NCBI RefSeq assembly: GCF_042477335.2 | Contig: NC_091255.1 | Span: forward strand, 48,338,501-48,402,500 | DNA from: Ovis canadensis | Taxonomy: Eukaryota > Chordata > Mammalia > Artiodactyla > Bovidae | Length of the DNA stretch: 64,000 nucleotides | Direction: 5' to 3' | Shown here: piece after piece, positions 23,291 through 34,337 of the stretch | Layout of the letters: each line of letters begins with the position of its first letter | How positions within the stretch are numbered: the stretch's first letter is position 1 | Translations under genes and position numbers: made by a program | Notes under the pieces: model-generated | Databases searched by the model: none | Told to the model about the DNA's origin: nothing | Seen by the model: only the letters and a program-made list of their open reading frames with translations

Positions 23291-23449
23291 GAGCCTTCGT
23301 GACTGTCCATCCAAGTGGAGGTGCCAAATGTCCACTCTGTACCAGCCTATGATTCATTTCCTGCCTTTGTCCTGTGAGCTCACAGTCTAGCGAGGGAGAC
23401 CCGCATGTAGACCAAACCTTGCCCCGAAAAGCAAGAAAGGCTAGAAAAA

Positions 23450-23710
23450 TAATTATGACAACTTACCCTTGCTGGGCACTTACTCTTCGCCACATGTGGG
23501 AGCAAATTCTTTATACATAGTGACTCATTTGCTCCTCCCACCATTATCAGAGAGGCACTGCTATCCTTACCCCACTTTTCAGATCAGGAAACTGAGGCCC
23601 AGACTTGTGAAGCAAGTTGCCTGAGGTCTCCCAGCTGAGAAGTGACAGAGCTAGAATTCCAACCCAGGCAACCTGGTCCTGGAGTATGTGATTCTAAACC
23701 CAGTGCTGAG
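23450..23710 (-). repeat. MIR SINE
   Basis: GCTGGGCACTTACTCTTCGC, CAGGAAACTGAGGCCCAGAC and CAGCTGAGAAGTGACAGAGC are antisense MIR, close to full length. Confidence 0.78.
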
Positions 23711-23759
23711 CAGAGGTCAGGCCTAGAATGGTGAAACACCAGAATATGACCCAGCCTGC

Positions 23760-23910
23760 TCAGCGGCCTTGATAGTCTTCGCAGAGGGCAGTAGGCTTGA
23801 ATGAGGTCTTATCTGATGAGGAGGAGTTTACCAGGAAGGTGAGGAGAGAAAGAGCATTCAAGACAGCAGAGCAGCAGGGACAAAGGCACTGAAAGAAGCC
23901 TCAGCATGGG
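23760..23910 (-). mobile_element. L2 LINE fragment (antisense)
   Basis: Plus-strand text GAGAGAAAGAGCATTCAAGA, then GGGACAAAGGCACTGAAAGA, matches the antisense of the L2 ORF2 3' region. Confidence 0.6.
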
Positions 23911-24094
23911 GAGGGTAGCGCAGTTGCCAACGGAAACGTGGGGTGCGTGGGGAGGATGGGGAGAAGCAAGGTTGGACAGGCAGACCCGCTGCTTCATCAT
24001 GATACTCCTGCCCTATAAACCGGGAGTCTTTCCTTTTTTCTAACTGGTTTAGACAGCCATGCGTGCCATTCTTAGGAGTCACGACTTTTTCACA

Positions 24095-24285
24095 TTGTTA
24101 TAATAGGTGGAGTTAGCATCGTCCGTGGGTCAAACACTTTATACCTATTGCCTTGTTTCTTCATCTAAGCAGGTACTGTAATTTTATATTTAAGATGAGT
24201 AAACTGAGGCTCAGAGTTATTAAAAATAACTTGCCCAAGAGACACAGCTAGAAAGCAACAGAGCTGAGCAGCAAACCTAGTTCTG
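24095..24285 (-). repeat. MIR SINE, cut by a CHR SINE
   Basis: GTAAACTGAGGCTCAGAGTT and AAGAGACACAGCTAGAAAGC are antisense MIR. The 3' side resumes after the SINE at about 24486-24540. Confidence 0.72.
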
Positions 24286-24475
24286 AGACTTCCCTGGTGG
24301 TCCAGTAGTTAGGACTCCATGCTTCCTCTACAGGGCACGTGGGTTTGAACCCTAGTCAGAGAGGTAAGATCCCACCCGCCACAGGGCAACTGAACCTGCA
24401 CACTGTAGCTAGAGAAAGCCTGCATGCCACAATGAAGACCTAGCATAGCCAAAAACAAACAAATAAACAGATAAC
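24286..24475 (+). mobile_element. tRNA-Glu-derived SINE (CHR type)
   Basis: GAGACTTCCCTGGTGGTCCA start, GGGTTTGAACCCTAGTCAG box B region, and tail AGCATAGCCAAAAACAAAC. Confidence 0.88.
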
Positions 24476-24539
24476 CCCCAACCCCCAGGTCTGGCCCCAG
24501 AGATCACGCTCTTAATCCACTATGCTGCTTGTGTGCTGG

Positions 24540-24745
24540 TAGGCAGTGGGGAACTTGAGAGGAATTTTCAGAAGGGATTGATGGGTTTGAACTGAGTTTT
24601 AGAAAAAGGATTCTGGCAGGGTATAGAGACTGGATTGGAATAGAGTGAGACTAGAGGCAGAGAAGCCAGTAAGGAAATCGTTGCTCTGGTCTAAATGGAG
24701 AACAAGATTGGGAAGGGGAAGGCCCTCCCCTCATCGATGGTGAGA
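24540..24745 (-). mobile_element. L2 LINE fragment (antisense)
   Basis: GTTTTAGAAAAAGGATTCTG and CAGTAAGGAAATCGTTGCTC read as diverged antisense L2 ORF2. No coding frame. Confidence 0.6.
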
Positions 24746-24764
24746 AGACAAGGGCCTCTTGGAG

Positions 24765-24965
24765 CCTAAGTAATAATAATTATAATTAAGTGCCTACTCT
24801 GTGCCAGGAACTTCCCATGAGCCATCTCCAACTCATATAATGCTGTGGCTATGGAGCTAATACTGTTAATCCCATTTTACAGATGAGAAAGCTGAGGCTC
24901 AGAGAGATTGACCAACTTCTCTGGACAAGACAGCTATGATCTGGAAGAGCTAGAACTGGCCTAAA
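24765..24965 (-). repeat. MIR SINE
   Basis: GTGCCTACTCTGTGCCAGGA and GATGAGAAAGCTGAGGCTCA match antisense MIR. Confidence 0.75.
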
Positions 24966-25363
24966 GCCCTCCCACCTCACTCCCAGAAGGTGGTTAAGCC
25001 ACATGTCAGAAGTCATCTCTTCCCTCTTGACATGTCTTACTGTTCCCTGGGATACACAGGGAGCTGGCCCTCTGTTTTATCCCAGCAAGTGGCCTTGAGC
25101 TGAGGGATGTGGAAAAGGGGATGAGGAGGAGGAGAAAAGAGAAACTGGAGAGGGATGAGCTCTGGCGCTCTGAGGGGAGAGCTGGCAGCCATTTTTACCT
25201 GTGACTGGCCATTCAGGAAGATGTACAAGAGGGTATACTGGGAGATGAGTGCATTTAATTCTCTTAGGCCTTAAGTGGGAAAGAGGCTTCATGCCTTTAC
25301 TTCATTTCCTAACTTTTGGGAAGTCCTTCCTGCTGTCTAACTTCCGTCTCTCCTAATGGGGTC

Positions 25364-25558
25364 ACTGTTGTTCAGTCACTTAGTCACGTCTGACTCTGCG
25401 ACCCCATGGACTGCAGCACGTCAGGCTTCTCTGTCCTTCACTCTCTCCCAGAGTGTGCTCATGTCCATTGAGTCAATGATGCCATCCAACCATCTCATCC
25501 TCTGTCACCCCCTTCTCCTGCCCTCAATGTTTCCCAGCAGCAGGGTCGTTTCCAATGA
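25364..25558 (-). mobile_element. 5'-truncated BovB 3'-end fragment
   Basis: The plus strand reads the complement of the BovB 3' end: GTTGTTCAGTCAC, then GACTCTGCGACCCCATGGAC, then ATGCCATCCAACCATCTCAT. It matches the 3' part of the larger BovB at 26841 in the same orientation. Only about 195 nt remain. Confidence 0.85.
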
Positions 25559-25828
25559 GCCAGAGTAGAGTAGGCCTCATGAATAACCCATTGCCAGTTT
25601 CAGAGAAGAGGCCCTGCATCCAGCCATGGGGACGTATCTCATCATCTTCCTCTTGGGGTGGGAGTCAGGGGATGGAGAAGGTTCTACCTACGTACCTTCA
25701 CGTCACTGCATCCCCAGAGGTGGGGTGGAGGCAGCTAGGCTCCCCAGGGTATCCCACTGAGAGGAAGAAATGACCAGGCCACCTGGTCCAGCCCCTCTTC
25801 CTCAAACAGGAGGAGTAGCAGTGTCTGA

Positions 25829-26110
25829 CGGAGAAGACAATGGCACCCCACTCCAGTACTCTTGCCTGGAAAATCCCATGGACAGAGGAGCCTGGAAGGC
25901 TGCAGTCCATGGGGTCGCTAAGAGTCAGACACGACTGAGCAACTTCACTTTCACTTTTCACTTTCATGCATTGGAGAAGGAAATGGCAACCCACTCCAGT
26001 GTTCTTGCCTAGAGAATCCCAGGGATGGGGGAGCCTGGTGGGCTGCCATCTCTGGGGTTGCACAGAGTCGGACACGACGGAAGCGACTTAGCAGCAGCAG
26101 CAGCAGCAGC
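25829..26110 (-). mobile_element. Bov-A2 SINE with target-site duplication
   Basis: Two Bov-A monomers head to tail, read here as complement (each contains CCACTCCAGT and GAATCCCA/AAATCCCA landmarks), with a GCA-repeat tail at the right. The flanks carry a perfect 12-bp target-site duplication, AGCAGTGTCTGA, at 25817-25828 and 26111-26122. This indicates a fairly young insertion. Confidence 0.9.
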
Positions 26111-26115
26111 AGCAG
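26091..26115 (+). repeat. (GCA)n microsatellite at the Bov-A2 tail
   Basis: About eight uninterrupted GCA units adjoin the Bov-A2 element and run into its target-site duplication. AGC repeats tied to Bov-A2 are a known source of length polymorphism in cattle and relatives. Confidence 0.9.
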
Positions 26116-26390
26116 TGTCTGATGAGGGAGAAAGAAAAAGGAGAGACCTGCTGGCGCAACAGCCTAAAAAACAGATCCAAGGCTCCTGCCTTGGAGGGAG
26201 GAGGATCGCTGCATTTGGGTAAAAAATTAGCAAAATTCATGGGTATCATAGCCAAGTGCATATAAAAGAAGCCACGTCTCTGCCTGGGCTAGAAATCACA
26301 GGAGCAGGGAACGCCTGGGTCAGCCCAGGGTCACCCTAAGGAAGAGAACTTTGGGAGGGAGCTGGAGAGAATACTTAAGAGAAAATGGCA

Positions 26391-26585
26391 GGACTTCCCT
26401 GGTGGTCCAGTGTGTAAGACCACACACCCAGTGCAGGGGGGACCAGGTTCCATCTCTGGTCAGGGAGCTAGATCCCCCAAGCATGGTGCAACTAAGAGGC
26501 CATCGTACTACAATGAATCTCCCGTGAGCTGCAGCTAAGACCAGTGCAGCTGAAATGAATACATAATAATAGAGAGAGAGAGAGA
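26391..26585 (+). mobile_element. tRNA-Glu-derived SINE (CHR type)
   Basis: AGGACTTCCCTGGTGGTCCA start, GTTCCATCTCTGGTCAGGG, ending in an A-rich tail followed by an AG repeat (26571-26585). Confidence 0.86.
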
Positions 26586-26689
26586 ATGACTTCAAGGGAA
26601 AGAACTCCGACTTTGGAAGCAAAGGGGCTCCAGTGAGAATCCAGTCCTACTCCTTCAGAAGCAGAAGTACCTGGAGCAGGTGCGCTCAC

Positions 26690-26840
26690 TTATCCAACAG
26701 ATTTTCACTGATATCTTGCCATGTGCCAGGTACTTCCTGAAGCTCTGGGATATTTCAGACAAAGATCCTTGCTCCAGGTAACATATTCTGGCTGAGGAGA
26801 CAGGCATAATATATTAGTAAATAATATTCATGTTAATATT
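26690..26840 (-). mobile_element. L2 LINE fragment cut by the BovB/Bov-A2 insertions
   Basis: CATGTGCCAGGTACTTCCTG and GAGACAGGCATAATATATTA are antisense L2 3'-end text. The likely continuation is at about 30154-30225 (AGATAGTAAATGCTATGG), on the far side of the BovB and Bov-A2 insertions. Confidence 0.6.
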
Positions 26841-29800
26841 GCTGTTGTTCAGTCCCTAAGTCGTCTGACTCTTTGTGACTCCATGGACTGCAGCATGCCA
26901 GGCTTCCCTGTCCTTTACCATCTCCTGTAATTTGCTCAAACTCATGTCTGTTGAGTCAGTGATGCCATCCAACCATCTCATTCTGTGTTGCCCCCTTTTT
27001 CTCCTGCCCTCAGTCTTTGCCAACATCAGGGTCTTTTCCAATGAGTCAGCTCTTTGCATCTGGTAGCCAAAGTATTAGAGCTTCAGTATCAGTCCTTCCA
27101 ATGAATATTAATAATTTATTTCCTTTAGGATTGACTGGTGTGATCACCTTGCTGTTCAAGGAACTCTCAAGAGTCTCTAGCACCACAATTTGAAAGCATC
27201 AGTTCTTCAGCACTCAGCCTTCGTTATGGTCCAACTCTCACATCCATACATGACTACAAGAAAAATTATATCTTTGACTATACAGACCTTTGTAGGCAAT
27301 GTGATGTCTCTGCTTTTTAATACACTAAGTTTGTCATAGTTTTCTTCCAAGGAGCAAGTGTCTTTTAATTTCATGGCTGCAGTCACCATCCACAGTGATT
27401 TTGGATCCTAAGAAAATAAAATCTGTCACTGTTTCCACTTTTTCCTCATCTTTGCCATGAAGTGATGGGACTGGATGCCATGATCTTCATTTTTTTTTAA
27501 TGTTGAGTTTTAAGCCAGCTTTTTCAACCTCCTCTTTCACCCTCATCAAGAGGCTCTTTAGTTCTTCCTTCCTTTCAGCCATTAGAGTTGTATCATCTGC
27601 ATATCTGTGGTTGTTGATATTTCTCCTGGCAATCTTGATTACAGCTTGGGATTCTTCCAGCCCAGCATTTTGCATGATGTACTCTGCATAAAAGTTAAAT
27701 AAGCAGAGTAACAATATACAGCCTTGACATACTCCTTTCCCAATTTTGAATAGTCTGTTGTTCAAACTCCATGTCCGGTTCTAACTATTGCTTCTTGACC
27801 TGCATATCGATTTCTCAGAAGACAGGTAAGGTGGTCTGGTATTCTGATCTCTTCAAGAATTTTCCACAGCTTGTTGTGATCCACACAGTCAAAGGCTTTC
27901 CGGGAATTTCCCTGCTTTGTCTATAATCCAGTGGGAGTTGGCAATTTGATCTCTGGTTCCTCTGCATTTTCTAAATCCAGCTTGTACATCTGGAAGTTCT
28001 TGGTTCACATAACTGGTGAAGCCTACCTTGAAGGATTTTGATCATTACCTTGCCGCATGTGGAATGAGTGCAATTGTACAGTAGTTTGAACATTCTTTGG
28101 CATTGCCTTTCTTTAGGATTGGAATAAAAACTGACCTTTTCCAGTCCTGTGGCCAGTGCTGAGTTTTCCAAATTTGCTGACATATTGAGTGCAGCACTTT
28201 AACAGCATCATCTTATAGATCTGAAATAGCTCAGCTGGAATTCCATCACCTCAACTTTGTTCATAGTAATGTTTCCTAAGACCCACTTGACTTCACACTC
28301 CAGGATGTCTGGCTCTAAATGAGTGACTACCCCATCGTGATTATCCAGGTCATTAAGCCCTTTTTAGTATAGTTCTATATATTCTTGCCATCTCTTCTTA
28401 ATATCTTCTGCTCTGTTAGGTTCCTGCCATTTCTGTCCTTTATTGTGCCCATCTTTGCATGAAATGTTCCACTGGTATCTCCTATTTTCTTGAAGAGATC
28501 TCTAGACTTTCCCATTCTATTGTCTTTCTCTATTTCTTTACATTGTTCGCTTGTCTTTCTTATCTCTCCTTGCTGTTCTCTGGAACTCTGCATTCAGTTG
28601 GGTATATCTTTTCCTTTCTGCTTGCCCTTTGCTTCTCTTCTTTTCTCAGCTATTTGTAAGGCCTCCTAAGAAAACCACTTGCCTTCTTGCATTTCTTTTT
28701 CTTTGGGATAGTTTTGGTCACTGCCTCCTGAACAATGTCACAAAACTCCATCCATAGTTCTTCAGGCACTGTGTCTACCAGATCTAATCCTTTGAATCTA
28801 TTTGTCACCTCCACTGCATAATCATAAAGGATTTTATTTAGGTCATACATGATTTAGTAATAGTTTCCATTACTTTTTTCAATTTAAGCCTGAATTTTGC
28901 ATTAAGGAGCTCATGATCTGAGCCACAGTCAGCTCCTGGTCTTGTTTTTACTAACTGTATACAGCTTCTCCATCTTCAGCTGCAAAGAATATAATCAATC
29001 TGATTTTGGTAAAGACCATCTGATGATATCCATGTGTAGAGTCATCTCTTATGTTGTTGGAAGAGAGAGTTTGCTATGACCAGTGTGTTCTCTTGGCAAA
29101 ACTCTCTTAGCCTTTGCCCTGCTTCATTTTGTACTCCAAGGCCAAAGTTGCCTGTTATTCCAGGTATCTCTTGACTTCCTACTTTTGTGTTCCAGTCCCC
29201 TATGATGAAAAGGACATCTTTTTTGTGTGTTAATTCTATAAGGTCTTGTAGATCTGATTCATAGAACCATTCAACTTCAGCTTCTTCAGCATTAGTGGTT
29301 GGGGCATAGACTTGAATTACTGTGATGCTGAATGGTTTGCCTTGGAAAAGAACCAAGATCATTCTATCATTTTTGAGATTGCACCCAAGTACTGCATTTT
29401 GGACTCTTTTGTTGACTATGAGGGCTACTTCTTTTCTTCTAAGGGATTCTTGCCCCAGCAGTAGAAAAATGGTCATCTGAATTAAATTTGTCCATTCCCA
29501 TCCATTTTAGTCCACTGATTCCTAAGATGTTGATGTTCAGTCTTGCCATCTCCTGCTTGACCACATGCAATTTACCTTGATTCGTGGACCTCACATTCCA
29601 GGTTCCTATGCAATGTTTTTCTTTACAGCATCAGATTTTATTTTCACCACCAGACACATCTGCAACTGAGTGTCATTGCTGCTTTGGCTCTGCCTCTTCA
29701 TTCTTTCTGGAGCTATTTCTCCACTCTTCCTCAGTAGCATATTGGTTACCCACCAACCTGGCGGTGCTCATCTTCTGGTGTCATATCTTTTTGCCTTTTC

Positions 29801-29850
29801 ATACTGTTTATGGGGTTCTCAAGGCAAGAAAATTGGAGTGGTTTGCCATT
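26841..29850 (-). mobile_element. BovB (RTE-type) LINE, nearly full length, inactive
   Basis: About 3.0 kb against a usual 3.2 kb, oriented on the minus strand with its 3' end at 26841. Coding remnants on the minus strand run in the expected order: an AP-like endonuclease piece with GDWNTK (29476-29042), a reverse-transcriptase piece with GVCQGC and the catalytic YADDTTLMA motif (27765-27487), a piece with YGCESWT (27389-27207), and a C-terminal piece ending HGVTKSQTT (27059-26856). These lie in separate frames broken by stops and shifts, so no working protein remains. The far 5' end is slightly truncated at 29850. BovB is the autonomous partner that mobilises Bov-tA and Bov-A SINEs. Confidence 0.93.
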
Positions 29851-29863
29851 CTAATATTAATAT

Positions 29864-30141
29864 TGCTGCTAAGCTGCTGCTAAGTCGCTTCAGTCGTGTC
29901 CGACTCTGGGTGGCCCCATAGACGGCAGCCCACCTGGCTCCCCCATCCCTGGGATTCTCAAGGCAAGAACACTGGAGTGGGTTGCCATTTCCTTCTCCAA
30001 TGCATGAAAGTGAAAAGTGAAAGTGAAGTCGCTCAGTCATGTCCGACTCTTAGCAACCCCATGGACTGTAGCCCAAGAGACTCCTCCGTCCATGGGATTT
30101 TCCAGGCAAGAGTACTGGAGTGGGGTGCCATTGCCTTCTCC
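29864..30141 (+). mobile_element. Bov-A2 SINE with target-site duplication
   Basis: A complete Bov-A2 dimer in plus orientation: GCTGCTAAGCTGCTGCTAAG start, GTCCGACTCT motifs in both monomers, and the linker AAAGTGAAAAGTGAAAGTG. It is flanked by the 12-bp repeat AATATTAATATT (29852-29863 and 30142-30153). It sits directly beside the 5' end of the BovB element. Confidence 0.92.
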
Positions 30142-30230
30142 AATATTAATATTAGAAGATAGTAAATGCTATGGTTGGGGGTGAGGCCATGGAAAGGTGA
30201 TCTAGATTGAAGGGTAGGTCCCCCCAGTGT

Positions 30231-30440
30231 GGGACTTCCCTTATAGCTCACTTGATAAAGAACCTGCATGCAATGCAGGAGACCCGGGTTTGATCCCTGG
30301 GTTGGGAAGATCCTCTGGAGAAGGAAATGGCACCCCACTCCAGTATTCTTGCCTAGAGAATCCATCCCATGGATGGAGGAGCCTGGCGGGCTACAGTCCA
30401 TGGGGTTGCAATAGTTGGACACGACCGAGCAACTAAACCA
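30231..30440 (+). mobile_element. Bov-tA SINE
   Basis: A tRNA-Glu-derived head (GGGACTTCCC, GGTTTGATCCCTGG) and Bov-A body (CCACTCCAGTATTCTTGCC, GACACGACCGAGCAACTAAA). The tail is followed by a short ACC repeat (about 30438-30455). Confidence 0.92.
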
Positions 30441-30613
30441 CCACCACCACCACCCACTTTTAGCTACTCTTCATCTGTAAAATTGAGACGTCCATACCTA
30501 TTCCTCAAGATAATTGTAAAGATTAAATAAAATAACATGCTTAATCCCAACTGGAAGCCACTAGCCACATGTGACTATTTAAACTTAAATGAATTAAAAT
30601 TAAATAAAATTTA

Positions 30614-30800
30614 TGGGACTTCCCTGGTGATTCTGTGGTTAAGACTTCACCTCCCAGCACAGGGGATGGGGGTTCGATCCCTGGTCAGGGAGCTAAGATC
30701 CTACATGCCTCATGGGTAAAAAACCAAAACATAAAACCAAAGCAATATTGTAACACATTCAATAAAGACTTTAAAAAATGGACCATAAAAAAAAATTAGA
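30614..30800 (+). mobile_element. tRNA-derived bovine SINE with AATAAAGACTTT tail
   Basis: Head GGGACTTCCCTGGTGATTCT, box B GGTTCGATCCCTGGTCAGGG, then a distinctive tail containing AAGCAATATTGTAACA and AATAAAGACTTTAAAAAATG. The tail differs from the CHR-2 body, so this is a separate subfamily. Confidence 0.82.
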
Positions 30801-30929
30801 AAAAAACGGGTCTTTAGGTTTTTTAAAAAATAAATTAAATTTAATTTAATTTAAAATTTATTTCCTCAGTCACATTTAGCCACATTTAAAGTGGTTAATA
30901 ATCTCAAAGAGCCTGGTGACTACCATATT

Positions 30930-31675
30930 AAACAGAACAAAGAAAGAACATTTCCTAACAAAGGCTGGAGAGGGTATAGAGAAAAGGGTGTTTGTGGGAA
31001 TGTAAATTGGTATAACCACTATGGAAAACAGTATGGAGATTCCTTTAAAAACTAAAAATAGAGTTATCATTTGATCCAGCAATCCCACTCCTGGCCATAA
31101 ATCCAGACTAAATGATAATTTGACAAGATACATGCACCCCTACGTTCATAGCAGCACCATGTACAATAGCCAACACATGGGAAGAAACCTAAATGTCCAT
31201 CGACAGATGAATGGATAAAGATGATGTGGTGCATGTATACAGTGGAATACTACTCCCCCATAAGAGAAAAAATAAAATAATGCCATTTGCAGCAGCATGG
31301 ATGGACCTAGAGATTATCACACTAAGTGAAGTATAAGTCATAAACAGAAAGACAGATATCATATGGTGTCACTTATATGGGGAATCTAAAATATTATACA
31401 AATGAGCTTATCTACAAAATAGGTTCATAGACACTGCGAACAGATTTGGTTGCCAGTGGGGAAAGAAGGTGGGGGAGGGCTGGCACAGGAGTTTGGGATT
31501 AGCAGGTGCAAACTATTATATATTGAATAGATAACCAAAAAGGTCCTACCATATAGTACACGGAACTCTGTTCAATATCCTGTGATAAACCATAACTGAG
31601 CAATCGCTTTGCTATACACAGAAATTAGCACATAACTATAAATCAACTATGCTTGAAATAAATTTTAAGAAATAG
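30930..31675 (+). mobile_element. 5'-truncated L1 (ORF2 end and 3' UTR)
   Basis: Contains GGTATAACCACTATGGAAAA, CCAGCAATCCCACTCCTGGC, AATGTCCATCGACAGATGAA and AGCAGCATGGATGGACCTAG, the standard L1 ORF2-terminal region. A ruminant-type 3' UTR follows, ending TATGCTTGAAATAAATTTTA. No open frame is left. Confidence 0.9.
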
Positions 31676-32154
31676 AGCATTTCCATCATTGCAGAAAGTT
31701 ATATCTGAAAGCACTGCTCCAAAGTTCTCAACTCAGGGCCTGGCCCAAGTTGTGTGCACAGTAAGTGAACACTTACTGGAGGGTTCATCCCTCTTGAAAG
31801 ACTCAAGCAATGAAGCCGACTATTCTCCCAACAGCCTGCCAAAGACTGTCCATTTGATATTCTCCAGGATTGAGTCTGAAGACTGAGACAGGGAAGAGCC
31901 AGGGATTGGTCAGAGCAGACAGAGAGGAGGAGGAAGTTCAAATCTACAGTTTAGGGAGTTTGTGTTAATTGCCCAGAGGGTGGAGGGAATAGCATCTGAG
32001 GCAGGAAAGAAAAGGAGGCAAGGAAGAGGGAGGAGAAAGAGAAATCCAGTCACCAAGAGCTGGCCCCAGTGAGTCTTTTTTTTTTTTTTTTTGGATGAGT
32101 CTTCACTGCCAGCCCCTAGAGAGAATGGATGGCACTTTAGAAATTCCTGATCTC

Positions 32155-32435
32155 AGCGTCTGAATCATTGAGTTCATTCACTCACGCAACATTTGTTTAC
32201 TGAGTGCTATGTACCTGGTCCTAGGTGCTGGGAGTGCTACTATAAATAAGGCCCTCACCCACTGGGACCTTGTGTATGATGTGGAGTGGGGAAACTCGAC
32301 AATGAACATAATAAATGTGTAACATATGTAGTGCTTTAGGTGGCAATGCACCCTAAAGGAAAAGCAAAGCAAAGAAGGAAGAAGGGAAAGGAGGTGTGGT
32401 TTTGGGTGTGGGGAGCTAGGAAAAGTTTCTTAGAG
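32155..32435 (-). mobile_element. L2 LINE 3' part (antisense)
   Basis: ATTCACTCACGCAACATTTG, TACCTGGTCCTAGGTGCTGG and CAATGAACATAATAAATG are the antisense L2 3' end. The same L2 probably continues at 32870-33180. Confidence 0.7.
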
Positions 32436-32439
32436 AAGG

Positions 32440-32640
32440 TGATGTTCTATTTTGGTTGCTTAGGTGGGAAATGGGGAGTGCCTGCTAATGGGTATAGGTT
32501 TCTTTAGGGAGCAGTGAAAATGTTCAAAATTGATTGTGGTGGTGGTCACATAGCTCTGTTAATATACTAAAAAACTATTGACTTGCATACTTTTAAGTAA
32601 GTGAATCATACCTTCATAAAGCTGTTATTTGGTTTGTTCA
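32440..32640 (+). mobile_element. L1 3'-end fragment
   Basis: Has AAAATTGATTGTGGTGGTGG, CTCTGTTAATATACTAAAAA and CATAAAGCTGTTATTTGG, a common L1 terminal segment. It is interrupted at its end by a SINE. Confidence 0.7.
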
Positions 32641-32644
32641 GGAT

Positions 32645-32782
32645 CTTTTTTTTTTTTTTTTTGGGAATGCATGTAAGAATTAAAGTTCAGGATCTTAATT
32701 CTCAGACCAGACCAGCAGTGGAACTGGGGCACCCTCCAGTGAAAGCATGGAGTCCTAACCACAGGACCAACAGATTCCCTAA
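32645..32782 (-). mobile_element. tRNA-Glu-derived SINE inserted in an L1 end
   Basis: Complement orientation: T-run, then CACCCTCCAGTGAAAGCATG, GAGTCCTAACCACAGGACC and AGATTCCCT. It follows an L1 3' end. Confidence 0.75.
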
Positions 32783-32869
32783 AGCTACTTCTTCTTTTTT
32801 TTTTTTTTTTTTTAATGCTATTCTTTGAAACTATTGTAATATTGTACACAACTGTCTTTCAATTAAAAA

Positions 32870-33180
32870 AGAAAACAATCACTCTGGCTGCTACACCAAA
32901 AATAGACTGAAGGAGACCAAGGACAGAAGCTGTACACATCCAGGAGAGAGGGGATGGCAGCTTGGCCCAGGGTGGTAGCAGAGGGGAGATGAGAGGCGCT
33001 CAGATTCTGGATTTATTTTGAAGGCAGAGCAGACAGATTTGCTGTTGAATCAGATGGGGGTGTAAAAGGGCGTTGTCAAGGATGACTCCAGAGTTTGGGG
33101 TTTAGGAAACCAGAACAGGTGAGGAACTAGAGTCTTGGAAAGGGAGAGGGGCTAGACAAAAGGCACCACCAGGACTCTGA
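32870..33180 (-). mobile_element. L2 LINE ORF2 remnant (antisense)
   Basis: AATCACTCTGGCTGCTACAC, TTGAAGGCAGAGCAGACAG and TCAAGGATGACTCCAGAG are the antisense of the L2 reverse-transcriptase C-terminal region. Not translatable. Confidence 0.75.
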
Positions 33181-33569
33181 AAGGAGGCAATATTATGAGT
33201 TAGGTTCTAAGAACTTGGCCTTTTAATTTGGACTGTATCCCTACCGTATTGCAGAGCCTTCCACAGCATCAGTTTTCTCAGCCTGTCTTCAGGGAGCTGC
33301 AAAGATGGATTGGGACCTGACTCATTTAAGGTACTGGGAGAGCATTTGTTCCTTCTCTTTCCCTTTCCTTCCTCACCTGATACAGCTCTGAGCCAGGAGC
33401 CCAGGAGAGAATGAGGAGGAGGAGTGCTGTAGATCTCAGGCCCCCTGAAACTAAACTGAGGGCAGTGTGTGTCCTGCGCTTCCACCTTCTCTGGGAGCAG
33501 GAGGGCTGATGCTGACACATTTGGGATTGGCAGAGGATGCTCTCTGAGCCAGTTCTTCCCAAGCCAGTG

Positions 33570-33715
33570 GGAGATCCTCGAAAGCCTTTAATTACTGCCT
33601 CAGAGTGGATGCTAGGTTAATGTGATGATTCGAAAGGTGTATTTTTCAATTATATTTAACAAAAAGATTTATAGTCAAGTAAAATATAATTAGGAGGCTG
33701 CCAGCAGACAGGTCC
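33570..33715. promoter_or_regulatory. Candidate conserved regulatory block
   Basis: Between two L2 remnants lies unique AT-rich text: GCCTTTAATTACTGCC, GCTAGGTTAATGTGATG, TCAATTATATTTAAC and AAATATAATTAGGAGG. Repeat-free DNA inside an old-repeat field suggests constraint. Confidence 0.42.
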
Positions 33716-33839
33716 CCTGAGAGAAAGAAAGAGAAATGAGACAGACCCCTAATGAAGCAGGCCCCTAATGGGGCAGGCTGGAGCTCAGGCTATAGGACCT
33801 GCTTACCCTCCCTGCCCACTTTGAAGATGTCAAAGCCCT

Positions 33840-34337
33840 CATCAGTTCAACCATTCAAACTCATTGGCTAAATACCTATTACATGCTCTGCCCAGAGTTT
33901 CCCATGGGATCAGAACAGATACTTCAGTCCAGCCTGCTCTCAGAGAGTTTACATGCCAACAGGAGAGACAGGCAAAAACCAAGTCAAGAGTTAAGTGCTG
34001 CAAAGGAAATAACAGGATGCTGAACTAGAGAATAGCCAGGGCACCATTTTGGATAAAGTCATCCAAAAAGGTTTTTCTTGTGAGTGAGGGGACAGATTGA
34101 GACTTGAAGGGTGAAAAGGAGCCGGTCCAAAAAAGAGTGGAAAGGAGGCAAGGAGATGGATGAGGCCAAGAAAGCAACCCAGACCCTAGGGTGGGAAAGT
34201 GACTTTTCCAGTGCTTGCAGAGTGAAAAGAAAGGCCAATGGGGCTGGAGCATGAAGAGCGAGAGGCAGAAAACAACACGGGGAGGGGACCAGGGACCAGA
34301 CCCAGCACGTAAGGAGTTTAGATTTCATTCTATGTGC
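33840..34337 (-). mobile_element. L2 LINE (antisense), left part
   Basis: AACCATTCAAACTCATTGGC, CTATTACATGCTCTGCCC and TAAGTGCTGCAAAGGAAATA are antisense L2 3' end, continuing up to the Bov-tA insertion. Confidence 0.7.

Noticed and set aside
26856-29476. BovB protein fragments as host genes
   Set aside because: They are pieces of one decayed retroelement with its endonuclease and reverse-transcriptase motifs in order.
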